64,000 bases of DNA from Gautieria morchelliformis. Lineage: Eukaryota > Basidiomycota > Agaricomycetes > Gomphales > Gomphaceae. Numbering within the stretch: position 1 is the stretch's first letter; each line of letters opens with the position of its first letter. Where the stretch lies: assembly GCA_015179125.1 (NCBI GenBank), contig WHVA01000052.1, positions 124,001 through 188,000 of the forward strand, read 5' to 3'. This document shows positions 49,901 to 61,803 of this stretch, in pieces. The notes beneath the pieces are model-generated. The model was not told the DNA's origin, did no database searches, and saw only the letters and a list, made by a program, of their open reading frames with translations. A program made the translations under genes and the position numbers.

Positions 49901-52900
49901 ACAGATCGAAGACAGTTCTCAACGTACCGTTCTTCTTCGGCACACACAGCATGGGCACTGCCTGCTGCGCTACTGCCGGAATCCACCACTTTGCAGTGGT
50001 GTCTCGTCCTATTTTTGCCGACAGTTCCTCTCGGAAGTGTTTGGGGCATTTCAGTAGTCGATACCACATGTGCTTGTTGGGATCGATGAGGTTGATCTCA
50101 TGGTTGATCTCCCGCAGCGGCGGGAGTTCTAATGGAATTCCACTGACTAGGTCAGTGATTCTTTCCATCCATTCCTCGCGGAGGCGAGGAAGGTCATCAT
50201 CCGTGAGGATGATGGTAGTGGTTGGCTTAGAAGCCATTAGGCGCTGTTGGCGTCTATTAGGTCCCGCGGCGCACGGGCCCGCTTTCCTCTTTCCCATCGC
50301 TTTCACCGTTAGGTGAGAGTGTCTCTCCCTACGACCGTAGGGTGAGTTCGAGGACGAGTCGTCTCGCGACTCGTCCTCCTGGCTTCAATGAGCCAGGTTC
50401 GGCGTCGGCGCTTGGGTGATTCTGCTCACCCGTGGCCCTTGTCCTCGTGCTTCGATTCGTCGTCGTTGAATGAGACCTTGCCTGTGGGGATCACCTCGTT
50501 TCCCTTGCAGATCGCCCCTGGGCTCGAGAAGTCCAGGGTTATGCCGAATCTCCTTAGGAACGGTGTCCCTAAGATCGCGTCGTAATATTCGACGTTTGCT
50601 ACGTCGAAGTATTCGTCGTATGTCCCGCGACCAAACTTCATGGTCGTGTTCGTTCCATAGTTGATCGTGGAACGGCTGCCTATGCAGGCTAGCTGCAGCG
50701 CAATTGGTTGCTCCAGGGAGAATGTCTTCATCCCTGTAGCTCACGTGAATTCAGGGGACAGCAGTACCCCTTCGCTGCCGCTATCTAGCAGGCAGTGGGC
50801 TTTTACGCCGTTTATTTCCCAGTACCCCGATAGGGTACGGTTCTCACTACGCAGACGCGTTGGCCGTGTTCTGTGTTTGCTTCGGTGGTGATACACCGGC
50901 TCGGCCGCCTTATCTGGCGTGACCGATGTGCGTGCCGCCATGACTTTCGTGGCGGTTTCGTCTTCCAGCGCGAATCTGATCGCGCTGGACCTGTAGGCGG
51001 TGTCCTCCACCTCTTCGTCCCATTCATAGTATTGGGACGGCTCAGGGTCCCACTCTTCAGCGGGCATGTCTCCGTTATCCGGAGTGTCATTGGGTTGGGG
51101 ATCACCCTCCCCTCTTCATCAATCTGTTGAAGAGAGCTTTGATCGGGATCCGTCTCCGGATCCTCGGCTTCACCGCCGTGCCTCACGGCCGCTGTCCTTA
51201 TACCAGACCTAAGCCGGGGGCATTCTGCCTTCTTGTGGCCAGGTTGGCCGCATTCAAAGCATGCGGTGTTGTTTTGGCTGCCGCTGGGCCTGTCATTGGG
51301 CCGGCCCGACGTTTTCGTCGGTGGGGCAGGTCGCAGGGACGATCCTGACGCTTGAGGCTGTTTAGCTTCAGGCGGGCGTCCAGCTTGTGCTGGGCATGAG
51401 GGCGGTATCCGTTGACCTGTTCCGCTTCTTGCGAACAGGCTGGGCCTGGTCAGGCCTGTTTGTGTCAACGGCTTGCTCCCTGTGAGCCGGGCGGCGCTAG
51501 CCATTGCTGCTGCGCTTTCTGCACGGCGCATCCCCATGTTATATCGGGATGCCTCCTCGATCATCTGGGCCATCTCGAAGAGTTGCTCTATTGAGCTGCT
51601 CTGCATAGCGCAGATACGAACCGTCTCCAGAACGTGTACTCGTCTGGCAGCTGTATCATACGTGCCGCGTATTTCGTGAGCTCGTTCAGCATCTCCTGAA
51701 CGTTTTCATGCCTTGCATGACCGCGTCGAACTTATTCGAGGCGTGATGGTATGTCAGTGTGTGCAGGAACCTCTTTTGAAGGCCTTGCATCACTGATTCC
51801 AGCGTCCAGATGCGGACCTGGCGATCGAAGCGTTCAACGTTTCGAAGGAACCATTCTTGGGCTTCGCCGGTGAGGCGAGTGCCCACATAGCCGACCTGCA
51901 TGTCGATGCTGGTTGGTCCTAGGAGGCAATTCATTTTCAGCCATCGTAGGATGGCTGCCACGAAGATTTCAAACTCTTCGAGGTCCGATCCCCCTGCATA
52001 TGGCTCGGGGTGGGCCAATTTTACGCCGGCCTTCGCTAGCACAGACTTCTCCGGGTCTGTGTCCGTGGCGTCTGCCAACGCCACGCAGATCATCCGCGTG
52101 ATCCCGTCGTACGGCTCCATTGGTACGATGTCGGCCTGGTCAGGGATTCCCTGGCCTTCCGTTGGGGCCATGGATCGCTCGCGCGGTTGTGACGCCGCGC
52201 GGGGTAGGCTGTTATATGCCCTGACAGGCCCCGGGCCCGGATCGGGAGCATTTTGTGCTCTCGGTTCCGGGGGCGTTTTGTGCCTGGTGTCCCCGGTCAG
52301 TCCCGCGTTGCGGATCCGTAGCCTGCTGTTGTAGGCAGCGCGTGCTTGCCGTGCGTCCTGTACGGCTTGCGTGAGCTGCTCGTCGGGCAGCTGAGCGGTG
52401 TGGCTGTGGGCCACCGTCTCTTCGGTGTTCTTGGCTAGTAGCTCGAGTGCCCGTGTGTGGCGGCGCGCGGCTGCGGTTTCCTTACGCTGCCAGTGTGCAA
52501 CTTCGAGCTCTAAGCTCTCGGTCGTCGTTTCAGAGTCAGGCTCTGAGGCGACCTGATCCCTAACAATCTGTTGGATCGTTTTATGGCTGTCCGTTGGGGC
52601 AGCCGGTTGCTCCTGAGGTTCATTCCCGAACCTTATGTCCTGTTCAACCAGGACAGCTGGCGGCAGCATTCGCTGCTTGTCTCGCTCATTTCGGCGCGCA
52701 TCGCAACTGCGTTCGTTAGCTGCGGACTGTCGCGAGCTCGGACAAGTTGCGTCGTGTTCCCCGCGTGGGCGGAGTGCTTTCTGGATGTCCTCCAGCGTGG
52801 CTGCGTCTTGCAGCCTGATCTCCTCCGCCTGGTGGAGTTCCTTGCCAATTGCCATTAGGGCGGCGGTGGCGTTGTCGAGCTGCGATGCCAGCTGATCGTG

Positions 52901-53800
52901 CTTGTGGCGCGTCAGCGTGCTTCGGTGCAGCGCAGCCTGCACCTGTTTGTTCAGGGCCTCTGCCGTCTCGTGGTCGATGGCATGAGCCCTCGAGCTCTTA
53001 CGACTAGAGCTTGAGTATTCCGAGTCCTGACTATTGTCTGGGGCTCGTCTCTCTTGCCGTCGTCCTCCTTCAGGGATGATCGTCGTCGCTCTACTTCGAG
53101 AGCGTCGGTTTGAGTCGTGGCTTTGTGCCCGTCTCGACGTTGTTGCTCTACCGTCTGACGACGGCGAGACTTCTCTGCCCTTTCCTTTGTCCTCGGGCAG
53201 AGGGAGGTGGGGGGCAGTGCCGGCTCGTCGCTCGGCGTCGTCTCTTCTTCGGCCACGCTCGACGAGACGTGGTCGGGGTTTTCCTCCTTCCCTACTGAGG
53301 GGACGAGGGCGGTGAGGTCTACGATCTCTCCATCTTCTATCGTCCTGGTCCCTTGGTCCAGGATAGCGTCAGCCGTCGTGTCACTGGGCTGCGCCTGGGG
53401 TGTGGATCTCGAGCTCGTCGCTCGTGTCCGTCTTCGACTGCGTGGAATCATCATGCTCGCAGCCGACAGTAGAGGGTCTACTGGAGGGTCTCAACGATGT
53501 TTAGTCGTCGACCCAGCGATCCTTTTCAAGATTGCTTCGAATCCACTATCGGTTGGTCGCGTGGCGATCAACCGCAGGATAGTTCAAAAAGGTGTAAAGA
53601 TGTCGATCTTAGGACCTTGTATCACAAGGGCACTGCAGAACTTGACCAATGAGTGGTATTCTGAATGCTACGTAGTGACAGGTAAGAGTAAGATGGGATG
53701 GGGACCGCTAGCCGGTTCCCACGCATAAACTATACAGTGGGTCCCTAAGGGGCCCACTGGGATTATGTAATAACTAATGTACATGTAGATACACGGGTTA
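45894..53800 (-). mobile_element. Ty3/gypsy chromovirus, broken
   Basis: Fossil element on the minus strand, about 7.9 kb, read right to left. Gag starts at 53454 with a basic, acidic and Gln-rich N-terminus, then a capsid region (MQVGYVGTRLTGEAQEWFL, about 51850) and a CCHC knuckle (CFECGQPGHKKAECP, about 51220-51260). Protease carries LLDSGSEGVLLSP (about 50770). Reverse transcriptase spans about 50300-49300 with HVYMDDIFI. RNase H follows (VTDHKGLEYF, about 48950). Integrase spans about 48380-47750 with a zinc-binding end, GIDFMGPLP and VSDRDSKFTSIF. A chromodomain lies at 47278-47045 (WLVDEIIAHRW, QVRWTLGDVTWEP). Two extra frames lie beyond it. The LTR/leader side lies about 53455-53800. 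It has roughly ten breaks, and no second LTR is found at the left junction with the copia element. Confidence 0.88.
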
Positions 53801-54354
53801 TTTACATACCCGGCCCTTTAGCGCCCAAGAGCTCGCGCGTCGAAGTCATTTCAGACTCCGCTGGGTGCAGCCGCCTGCGAAAGTAGAAATAACAAAATGA
53901 AATGGAGAGGCAGGGAGTGGCTAGAAAACTTCGAAAATTATCAAAGAAATGGATGCATGGTACAAGAACAATGTGAGAAGAGATTGAGAAATCATACAAC
54001 AAATTGAATATATTATGCTTGATTTTGGTGCAGGAGCATAAATGCACCCAACAACTTCATCTTCGTTACCTTAGCCTTCGAACCATTTTCTGTGCTGTTG
54101 GCGAAGGGCTCTGAAGGAGCACCTTCGCCAGCGAAGGGATTGTCGAGACTTAGACAGCCCTTCCATGAGACCTTGCACGTTACATCGTCAAGAGTCACAG
54201 GCCATTTCGCTATGACTGTAGATAGGGTGACCCCGTTTAGGCAAACCCTCTTACCTTGTGAACATTCATTGGTTCACCTATTCGCCAAACGGCATACTTA
54301 TTCGCACAAGTTATTCAGGCATTCGCTGTGTTCACTAATACACGATATTAACGC
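53801..54354. other. unassigned stretch between gypsy element and LINE
   Basis: No recognised protein. A short minus-strand frame (54198-54013) reads DVTCKVSWKGCLSL and SEPFANSTENGS but has no match I know. A small hairpin GGCGAAGG...CCTTCGCC lies near 54103-54132. It may be element 3' sequence or the remains of the DNA transposon's other end. Confidence 0.35.
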
Positions 54355-54525
54355 CTGAAAACCAATCTTGACAGCTGCTCCCGCTAACTCAGCCTCAAAT
54401 ACCGTGTGCTCGCTTTCCAACCCCAAGTGTAAGCGCACCGATTTGAGTTCCCTCCCATTCTTGTACAGTACCGCCGCAGCTCCTATCCCGCCTTCCAGAC
54501 ATGAGCCGTCAGAAAAGACTATCAC
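54355..54525 (-). pseudogene. LINE RNase H domain, truncated
   Basis: VIVFSDGSCLEGGIGAAAVL carries the first catalytic Asp and SEHTVFEAELAGA the Glu of a type I RNase H. The similarity ends after VKIGFQA near 54355, and the second half of the domain is absent. Confidence 0.75.
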
Positions 54526-54679
54526 CTCCGCCTCTTCTGATTCTATCTGTTCAATTGCTTGCTCTTTGTCGTGTGGGATTCGTGTGCTGAAGGTCGGGTA
54601 CCACTTGAGTTTGCATCTTTTCCATCTTGTCCAGGATGAGCTTGTAAGCGTGCAGAATCTTGTGGAGAGGTGATCGGTG

Positions 54680-56266
54680 TCACTGTACGTATCTTCTGGC
54701 TGTTCTCTTTACTTTCGCAGCAAGTGGGTGATCGTCAGGTAGACAAGCGAGTCTTACCGCTGCTCTATGTATCAGCTTGGCTACTAGCAGTGGGAACGGC
54801 ATGAGGTTAGCGTGCGCTTCGAGCTTGTCCGTGGCGGTGGTTCTGAGGGCTCCGGTGATGTCCAGCGCCGCTTGTCTTTGTATCCGTGCTAGCTTGTTTA
54901 TTTTCCCCTTGGTCCCTTTGCCCTGTTCGTTTGCTGGTACAAGAAACACGTCAGCGGCATATAGCAGTTTTGGCACCGCCACGGTAAGATAATAAGTTCT
55001 CATGTGCTTAGCTGTGATTCCTTTGGTCGGCCTTGCTAATCTTCTGTATTGACCGATGTACGCTTTGCCCTTCTTTAGCGTGTAATTTGTATGTTCCTTG
55101 AACCTGAGTTCTTGGTCTATAATCACTCCTAGAAGTTTGTGCGTCGTCGTAGGATCTATGCGGTGTTGCCCTATTCTTATCGGTGGCCTGGTCAGCGGTC
55201 TGGTTTTGCTTGTTTTCGTGGGGTCCTTCTCCCTGCGTCTGCTCAACCCCATTAGCCCGAACTTGTCCACTGCAAACTGGCATTCGTGCTTCGCAGCCCA
55301 GCTGCATGTCCCATCTGGCCTGGTCATTATATCGGACAGCTTATTAAAGGCTTCCTCGAAGTCGGCACCTTCCGCTGTGATAGTCGTGTCATCCACGAAA
55401 CCTACGCTGTTTTCTCCTTTCTTTCTCTGCGCTATGTCTAGCAGGTCTCCATTGTAGTATTGGTAGGCAATTGTGGACAAGGGGCACCCCTGATCCATGC
55501 CACGCCCTATCGGTCTGGTCGCAGCCGTGTGGTCATCAAAACTGACTGTCGTGAGTCTATTTTGAACTTTTCTGTGTATCCATTCTGTGTACTCAATCGG
55601 TACCCCTCGCCTGCGCATGTTGTGAGTGAGTCTGTCCAGCATGATGCTTGGGAAGGCTCCCTTGATGTCCAGGTACAATACTCCCATCACTTTCCCTCTC
55701 CTCCAAGCGTCCTTCGCCTCTGCCACCACGTAGTGCACCGCGTCCGTGGTCGTACGTCCCGGTCTGCAGCCAAAATGATTGTCGGGCAGCAATCGGTGTT
55801 TCTCGGTCATCTTGACCAGATCCTCCGCCACGCACGCTGATAATACTTTGCCCAGTGTATCCAGCAACGCTATAGGCCTGTACGTGCCAGGCACCGTGTA
55901 GTCGGCTTTGCCTGGTTTGCGGAGGACCCTCGTGATCGAGTCCCTCCACTCGGCCGGGTAGGTCTTGAGCTCGAACGTGGCTCGGTATAGGGGTCCTATG
56001 TATGGCAGGAGCACATCAATACACTGTTTGATGAGTACATTTGGAATACCATTCTCCCCCAGAGCTTTGAACGGGTTGAGCTTGTTCACTGCTCTACGTA
56101 TCTGTGTGTCGGATATTGGCTTGTACTCGAAGGCCGGGGTCGGGTACTCGTATTCTGGCGGGATTCCCTCGGCGTTGGCACTTGGCTTTGGAAAGAATGT
56201 ATTGAAGAGTAGGTCGGCTTTCTGATCGTTTGTCTCTACGATCAGTCGCGCCCCATTTGGTTGCAT
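54680..56266 (-). pseudogene. LINE ORF2, reverse transcriptase part
   Basis: RT motifs in order: INDEX-like PFKALGENGIPNVLIK, YRPIALLDTLGKVL, NHFGCRPGRTTTDAVHYVV, VLYLDIKGAFPSIML (motif A Asp), RGMDQGCPLSTIAYQYYN (motif B) and VGFVDDTTITAEG (motif C, FVDD in place of YADD), then KLLGVIID and the thumb region. The catalytic aspartates remain. The frame stops at 54680 just before the RNase H part. Confidence 0.85.
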
Positions 56267-56271
56267 CGTTG

Positions 56272-57516
56272 TCAGTGTCGGTATGTGCGCCCGCCCCCAT
56301 CAGCTGCCTCCGCTGAGGCATACCTGTGCGCTGTCCAAATCGTTCTCTGGTCTATGCCTTCGAAGAAATCATTCCAGTGATCTTTTTTTGATTTCTCGAT
56401 GGCTTCCGCATACTTGTTTCTTGCGGTTCTGTACGCGTCATGCACCGCGTCAGCTGGTTCACTGCATCTGGCGTATGCTTTTCTGCCCAGCCGTCTGGTT
56501 TCCGCTCTGGTGCATGTTAGCTGTAATGACCACCATCGCTTTGCATAGGGTGACGGATTGCTTTTCGGTACCAGTTCCTCGGTGGCGGTCATTATGGCCT
56601 CTGTTAACACATGCAGGAGGTGGTGGAATTGCTGGGGGGTGGTAGGGGTTGGTTCGTGGATTGCCTCTCCGAGCCTCGTTTTGAGTTGCTTGCTGTATCC
56701 CTTCCAGTCGACCTGTCTATAGTTCGGTTTGGGTGTCTGCGGTTTTGCCATGACGGTTACGTCGATTGTGGTGTCGATTGGGAAATGGTCGCTCTTGCGG
56801 GGTAAGTCCTCTGGCACTGTTCTGCAACTAACTAAGCTTTCTATCAATGAGGAAGAGATGAAGACGTTATCTGTGCGAGTGTAGTTTCCAGTCGCTATTG
56901 CTTTGAGTGTGGGCGTATCCTTGGGTAATGCCATGTGTAAATCGTGGTCCACGATCGCATCTAACAGTATTTGCGCCTCATCTAAGTTGGCTCTGGTGAA
57001 CAGGTGCGAGTTTCGTAGCTCGTCCCACATTGGATGGTGCCTGTTGAAGTCGCCCAGCCAGACCATGCCAGCTGCTTCTCGTCCATGTTCTCTTTCTTCC
57101 ACTGCGCTTTTTTGGACATATTCCTGTACGGCTGTTATGCTGTCAGATTGTGTACAATCGGCGTAGATATTTATAACGAGCACATCACCCATGTTTGTTT
57201 TGACTTTTATCGCCGTGACATCCGGTGTTCCCATTTCTACCGCTCTCCACCCGCCTGTCACGATTTTCTTGCTCACCAGTATCATCGACCTCGTCCGTCT
57301 CTCTTTGTCTCGAAAGTGGGTTTCCGGGTATACCGAGTACCAGCTGGGAGTGGCTCTGGCATTACCTAGGAAGTCAATATGTGGTTCTTGTATGGCAAGA
57401 ATGTCATAACGGTCTGGTGAGCACTTAGCTAGTATTTCCGATGTCGTGGTCAATGATTTGTTGGCGTTCTGTTGTCTAACCCTTAGTTTTGTGATCTGTG
57501 AATTGTTTTCACTCAT
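56272..57516 (-). pseudogene. LINE ORF2, AP-like endonuclease part
   Basis: Starts at 57516 (MSENNSQITKLRVRQQNANK). Endonuclease/exonuclease/phosphatase fold with RYDILAIQEPHIDF, VLVINIYADC, MVWLGDFNRHHPMWDE, TRTDNVFISSSL and RKSDHFPID, so all main catalytic motifs are present. It nicks target DNA to prime reverse transcription. The open frame ends at 56272; the RT part continues from 56266 in another frame, so a frameshift lies in between. Confidence 0.85.
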
Positions 57517-59214
57517 CCCCGGTGTGGATCGTTATCGTCTGTGTTTCCGTCTCTCCCTTGTGTCCTCTCGCGGCTGCTTCTGATTCCGTAATCGTCCAGC
57601 CTACTCTGCCTGCCTCCTCCGGGTTCCCGTCTCTGCCACCCTGGGTCCCTGTGCCCCACTTTTGGGTTTGCTCCTCTCTTGTCCCCCGGCGCACTCCTTC
57701 TATATTCCGACCTTCCCCTGTTTTGGGGGCCGTCTTCTCTGCGTTGCAATCTCTCCTGGTCCTCGTGGTACGTTCGTTGTTCGAGAGGGACCCTCGCCCC
57801 GTCTGCTCCCCCCTCCTGTCTTCTCCAGTGCTGGCCTTCCTGAGTGTGTCTCCAACGTCCTCTACATCCTCCACCGCTCCCTGTTGCTCCCATGTCCACG
57901 GGCTCTCGTTCAGAAAGAACCTGTATGTGTGTTCGGGATCACTCTTCTTGGTCGCCATGCACGCTGCCCTGAATATCGGGCACGTTCTATCCCACAAGGT
58001 GTGCCCATGCTCGTTGCAGTTCACACATTTAATTTTTTTCGGGTCAATCTCCTCGCACTCTGCCATTCTGTGTTCCATCCCGCACGTTCCGCACGTCTCC
58101 TGGCCGTTGCACTCCGCTGCTATGTGCCTCGCGTTGTATCTTTGGCACTTCAAGCAACGGCGTAGCTCCCTTTTCATCCTTCTAGCCCACGTTCTCTTGC
58201 CAGCGATGATCAATCCATCCCTGATGCTCTGGTTTGCGGCTTCGGCGGTCGTGAACTTCGCTATGATGTGGGGTGACTTTTGGCCCGGCATCCTTCTGTG
58301 TATGGGTTTTATCCACTGGGTCGAGAGCAGGGATCTGGTGGGTAGCTTCAAATCTCGCTCGATTTTTTTCATCTCTGCTAGCGCGTCAGGTGCGTGGCCC
58401 AAAGGCACGTATTCCACTATTACCGCGAGGGCTCTGTCCTTTATTGTGGCCGTGCCACTGAATTTGCTGAGAAAGCCTTCTTTGTTTTGTTGGATCCACT
58501 TCGCTGCTTCCTCCGTTTCTAGGTCGAACACGATCCCGCCATTCGCTAGTTTTTTGGCCCCAATGAAGGCTATGTCAGGAGAGTGATGATTCTCTTCCAG
58601 GTTAGCGACGGCTTCGTTCACTTTGGCGACCAGCTCTCACTCCGTTAGCTCGCTAAGTGTGTTCTGTTCCCCCTGCGGGTCTATATCTATCAGTATCTGC
58701 TTTGCTCTCGCTTTCGCCTTCGCTAGGTTATTAGGATGTGACAGAGGTACGTTACCCTTGAGTGCGGCCGTGTATGTCGCGTTCCCTAGTCCGCCTCCTA
58801 TTTCCTGTTCTCTCAACCTCCCCATGTTGTTTAGGTGCTCCACTAGGTTGCTGGCGTCGCCTGCCGTCTCTTTCGCGATCTCTGTTGCCATTCTGGCGTC
58901 GTCTATCGCTACTTCCACCTTGCTGAGGATGGCCTTGAGACTCCGTTCGACGTGCTGCTTGACCGCTGCCCCCACCACCTTCACTAGGGACAGTGGGGCG
59001 TAGCTGAGTTGTTCCATCAATAGGGGGTTGTCCTTTGTGAGGTATCCGTACCTATCGAGGTATTGCCTCGCTTGCTCTCTGGTTCGTACCGACACATTCT
59101 GCTCTGCTAATAGTTCTGTTCTAGTTTTAGTGCTAGGCTGCTGTGTGTTGCTCGCTCTTGTGCGGCCCTGTGACGTGGCCGGCATTTGAGGTTCGACGCT
59201 CGATGGCATTGATT
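57509..59214 (-). pseudogene. LINE ORF1 (zinc-knuckle nucleic-acid-binding protein)
   Basis: Likely start at 59214 (MPSSVEPQMPATSQGRTRAS). The N-terminal part is helical (LVKVVGAAVKQHVERSL) and ends SELTE at an in-frame TGA (58637-58639); the same frame continues to 57509. The second part has three knuckles: CLKCQ...HIAAEC, CGTCGMEHRMAEC and CVNCNEHGHTLWDRTC, the arrangement that binds element RNA. The C-terminal tail is Gly/Arg/Glu-rich. ORF1 ends ATGAGTGA, where its TGA overlaps the ATG of ORF2 (57516), an arrangement suited to stop-and-restart translation. Confidence 0.8.
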
Positions 59215-59247
59215 TTTGGGTCGCTCCTTTTTGTAGAAGCTGGATGC

Positions 59248-59271
59248 TATCACTGACTGTTGTCAGTGATA
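59248..59271. repeat. perfect 10-bp palindrome at LINE/transposon junction
   Basis: TATCACTGAC-TGTT-GTCAGTGATA forms a perfect stem with a 4-nt loop, exactly between the LINE 5' end and the transposase frame that runs the other way. Confidence 0.85.
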
Positions 59272-61267
59272 CACCGATTGGGTGTGAGTATAGTGCATTT
59301 GGCCGGGAAAAGAGTTTTCGGCGTTTTGGGTGTGGTGGTAAGCGTGAGAAAACTCTTCCACATGGCCAACATGTTGCCAGGGTCACTATTGAGGAGATAG
59401 AAGATGAGGATTGCGAAACATCCACTGAGCATGGAGCAAGAGAAGAACATGAGGATGAGGATGAGAGTGATGTGGAAGAAGGGCCAAATTGGGCACCATT
59501 GAATCCGATCCTTCAGGCTCAGGCAAGGCCACCATTGCCCACATCGCTGACCCTCAAAGAAGCTGTCACCATTCTTACCAAACGATCAAAAGCAATAACA
59601 CTAAACGTGGTTTTTTGGGGTCGTCTCAATGGGATGCTGGCTTTCTTGCGGTTCTACATGTCAGGCCAGGGTATCAGGTGGCATGAAGCATCACTCCTGG
59701 CTGTGACTGCAGCTGGAAAAGGAGCAGGTCTTGCCCACTCCCTGCGAGTGTGGGTGTGGGAATTTCTAGAGGACAATGAGCAGCTCCCAGAAAGTCTCTA
59801 TGGGCAACATAGAAAGTCAAGAATTGAGGATAAGGATCTTGCACAGGACATTCACCTTCATTTGCAGTCCCTTAATAAGAAATACCTCAAAGCAGTAGAC
59901 ATTGTTCGGTATCTGGCCAAGCCTGAGGTCAAGGAGCGCCTTGGGCTCAAGAAAACTCCTAGTGAACGCACTGCTCGTCAATGGATGCATGTGATGAATT
60001 ACCGATATGGAAAATCTGCAAATGGAATGGACATGAACGTGAAGATGTGGTGGACTACCGGACCAAGGTGTTCCTACCATTCTGGACCTCTATTGAGGAT
60101 CAAATGGTCAAATGGAGCAATGATAATGAGCCCATCTATCCCCAGCTTCCCAGATTCCCACAGCAGAAAAGGTTTGTTTTGGTCACACATGATGAATCTA
60201 CATTTTATGCCAATGACCGAAGGAAAACATGTTGGGTTCACATTAGTGAAAAAGCAGAGCCAATTCAAAAGGGGGAGGGTTTCTATCATGGTCTCTGACT
60301 TCTGCTCACCAGACCTGGGCTGGCTTAAATCCAAAGACGGGTGAGTTTATTTTTCTCTGTTCATATTAATTCACTGTGAACCATGCCAGCTCTCGGCAAG
60401 CTCAAGTTCTATTCAAGGTGGGAAAGAACCGTGATGGATATTTTGATTGCGCAGACCTTTGTTCTCAAACTGAGAAAGCCATTGAATTATTTGAGGATAA
60501 TTTCCAAGGAACAGCAATTGCTGCTTTTGGATTTGACAATGCAACAGGGCACCAAAAAAGAGCAGATGATGCACTTTCAGCTCGCTCTATGCCTAAATTC
60601 CCAAAGCACTGGCATGGGAAGCATGGGAAGTGCAAGATGCGTCACGGAACCCTCCCAAATGGCCAATCACAGGACTTTTATTACCCTGATGATCACCCTG
60701 ACATGCCAGGATGGTTTAAGGGTATGAAGACCATTCTTGAAGAACAGGGTTTCCTGGAAGAAGCTAACTTACGTGCTGAATGTGCCGGATTCAAGTGCAA
60801 GGACCAAAGAGCAGCTTGCTGCTGCCGTCAGGTGCTTTTCAACCAGCCAGACTTTGTTGCACAAAAGCCGGCACTATTTGAGCTTGTTGAGTCACATGGT
60901 CATTTTGCCTTTTTTTATCCAAAGTTCCATTGTGAGCTAAATTTCATTGAGCAATGCTGGGGGTATGCGAAGCTACATTATAGAATGCTCCCTCCTACAA
61001 AAAATGAGGCAGAAATGGAGAAAAATGTGCAGGAATGCCTTGATTGTGTGGATCTACTCAAAATGCGCCAGTGAGTGTGTTATTTACTTGCATAAAGGAG
61101 TGCTAAGTGAGACTGCACTCAGATATGCCAATCGTGCCGTTCGGTTCATGGATGCATATAAACATGGACTGAATGGTGTACAGGCAAGTTGGGCCAACCG
61201 GAAGTTTCATGGGCATAGAGTACTACCAAAGTCAATAATGGAGGACTTAGATCAGGCCCCAAAGTAA
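59272..61267 (+). mobile_element. DDE transposon (Tc1/IS630-like catalytic core), inactive
   Basis: Plain DNA transposon, plus strand. The N-terminal part has an acidic stretch (EEIEDEDCETS) and helix-turn-helix-like sequence (PSERTARQWMHVMNYRYG). Catalytic triad: first D in LVTHDESTFYANDRRKTCWV, second D in FGFDNATGHQKR, and E in FHCELNFIEQCWGYAK, the NFIEQxW pattern of the Tc1/IS630 group. A C-terminal block reads YANRAVRFMDAY and ends at 61265. An intron (60342-60391, GTGAGT...GCCAG) joins KDG and SRQAQVLF. Two one-base frameshifts are apparent, near 60010 (NYRYGKS then GHEREDVVDYR) and near 60275 (KGEG then SIMVSDF). The 5' end is lost at the LINE junction, so inverted terminal repeats cannot be checked. 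Confidence 0.8.
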
Positions 61268-61700
61268 TATACCATAGCTACCAGGATATCCCACCAAAAT
61301 TTGAAATTTCCATCCCGAGCATTTTCGTCGCCTAAACCCTAACCCTAAGCTGACTAATGGGCGCTTAGAGGGGTTTATACTGCCCCTATCTTAGATGCTC
61401 TAGCTGTGAATAACGAAATCCAAATTCAGGGTCAAATCTGTAGGTACCGATTTACAAAAATTCAGATCCGCCACCAACCGATACCGGTATTTCTGCTTGA
61501 CACGTTCGCTCGACTTTTTTCTGGACGCACTCGCATCTCATTGTCACTCCATTTCCCGTGTCTGTACGCGCACTCACATCTGCATTCTGCCATTGTCACC
61601 CGAGTTCCCATTTCTGCGAGAGCAAGTACTGGCATCTGCGGTAGTCAACGCTAGACTTCCGTTTCCGCGATTTTCTGCGACTTCGTTCTGCACACGGTGC
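61268..61700. other. intergenic, with a telomere-like motif
   Basis: No gene. CCTAAACCCTAACCCTAA at 61331-61348 is about three CCCTAA-type units, the telomere repeat of most filamentous fungi. It may be chance or a small interstitial repeat. Confidence 0.45.
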
Positions 61701-61803
61701 ATGTTTGTCGTTTCCGTGGACACGCTCTTAACCTCATGCCGATATTTTATTCTTCTACGCACAGACACGAGACGCGTGGCCGGCCAGCTCGTTTTTCTGC
61801 AAG

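Larger units (their letters stand above)
54355..59247 (-). mobile_element. APE-type LINE (Tad1-like clade), 3'-truncated
   Basis: Non-LTR retrotransposon on the minus strand with two ORFs, the layout of fungal Tad1-type LINEs: ORF1 with three zinc knuckles, ORF2 with AP-endonuclease, reverse transcriptase and an RNase H domain. It is nearly complete at the 5' end but stops inside the RNase H domain at about 54355, so the 3' UTR and tail are missing. LINEs are normally truncated at the 5' end, so the missing 3' end points to a later rearrangement. Damage is light: one stop in ORF1, a frame change between endonuclease and RT, and disruption between RT and RNase H. No target-site duplication can be defined with the 3' end lost. 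Confidence 0.85.

Noticed and set aside
57498-58586. A 362-codon plus-strand open frame
   Set aside because: It is the antisense of LINE ORF1, is Ser/Leu/Pro-rich with no domain, and is explained by the minus-strand zinc-knuckle protein.
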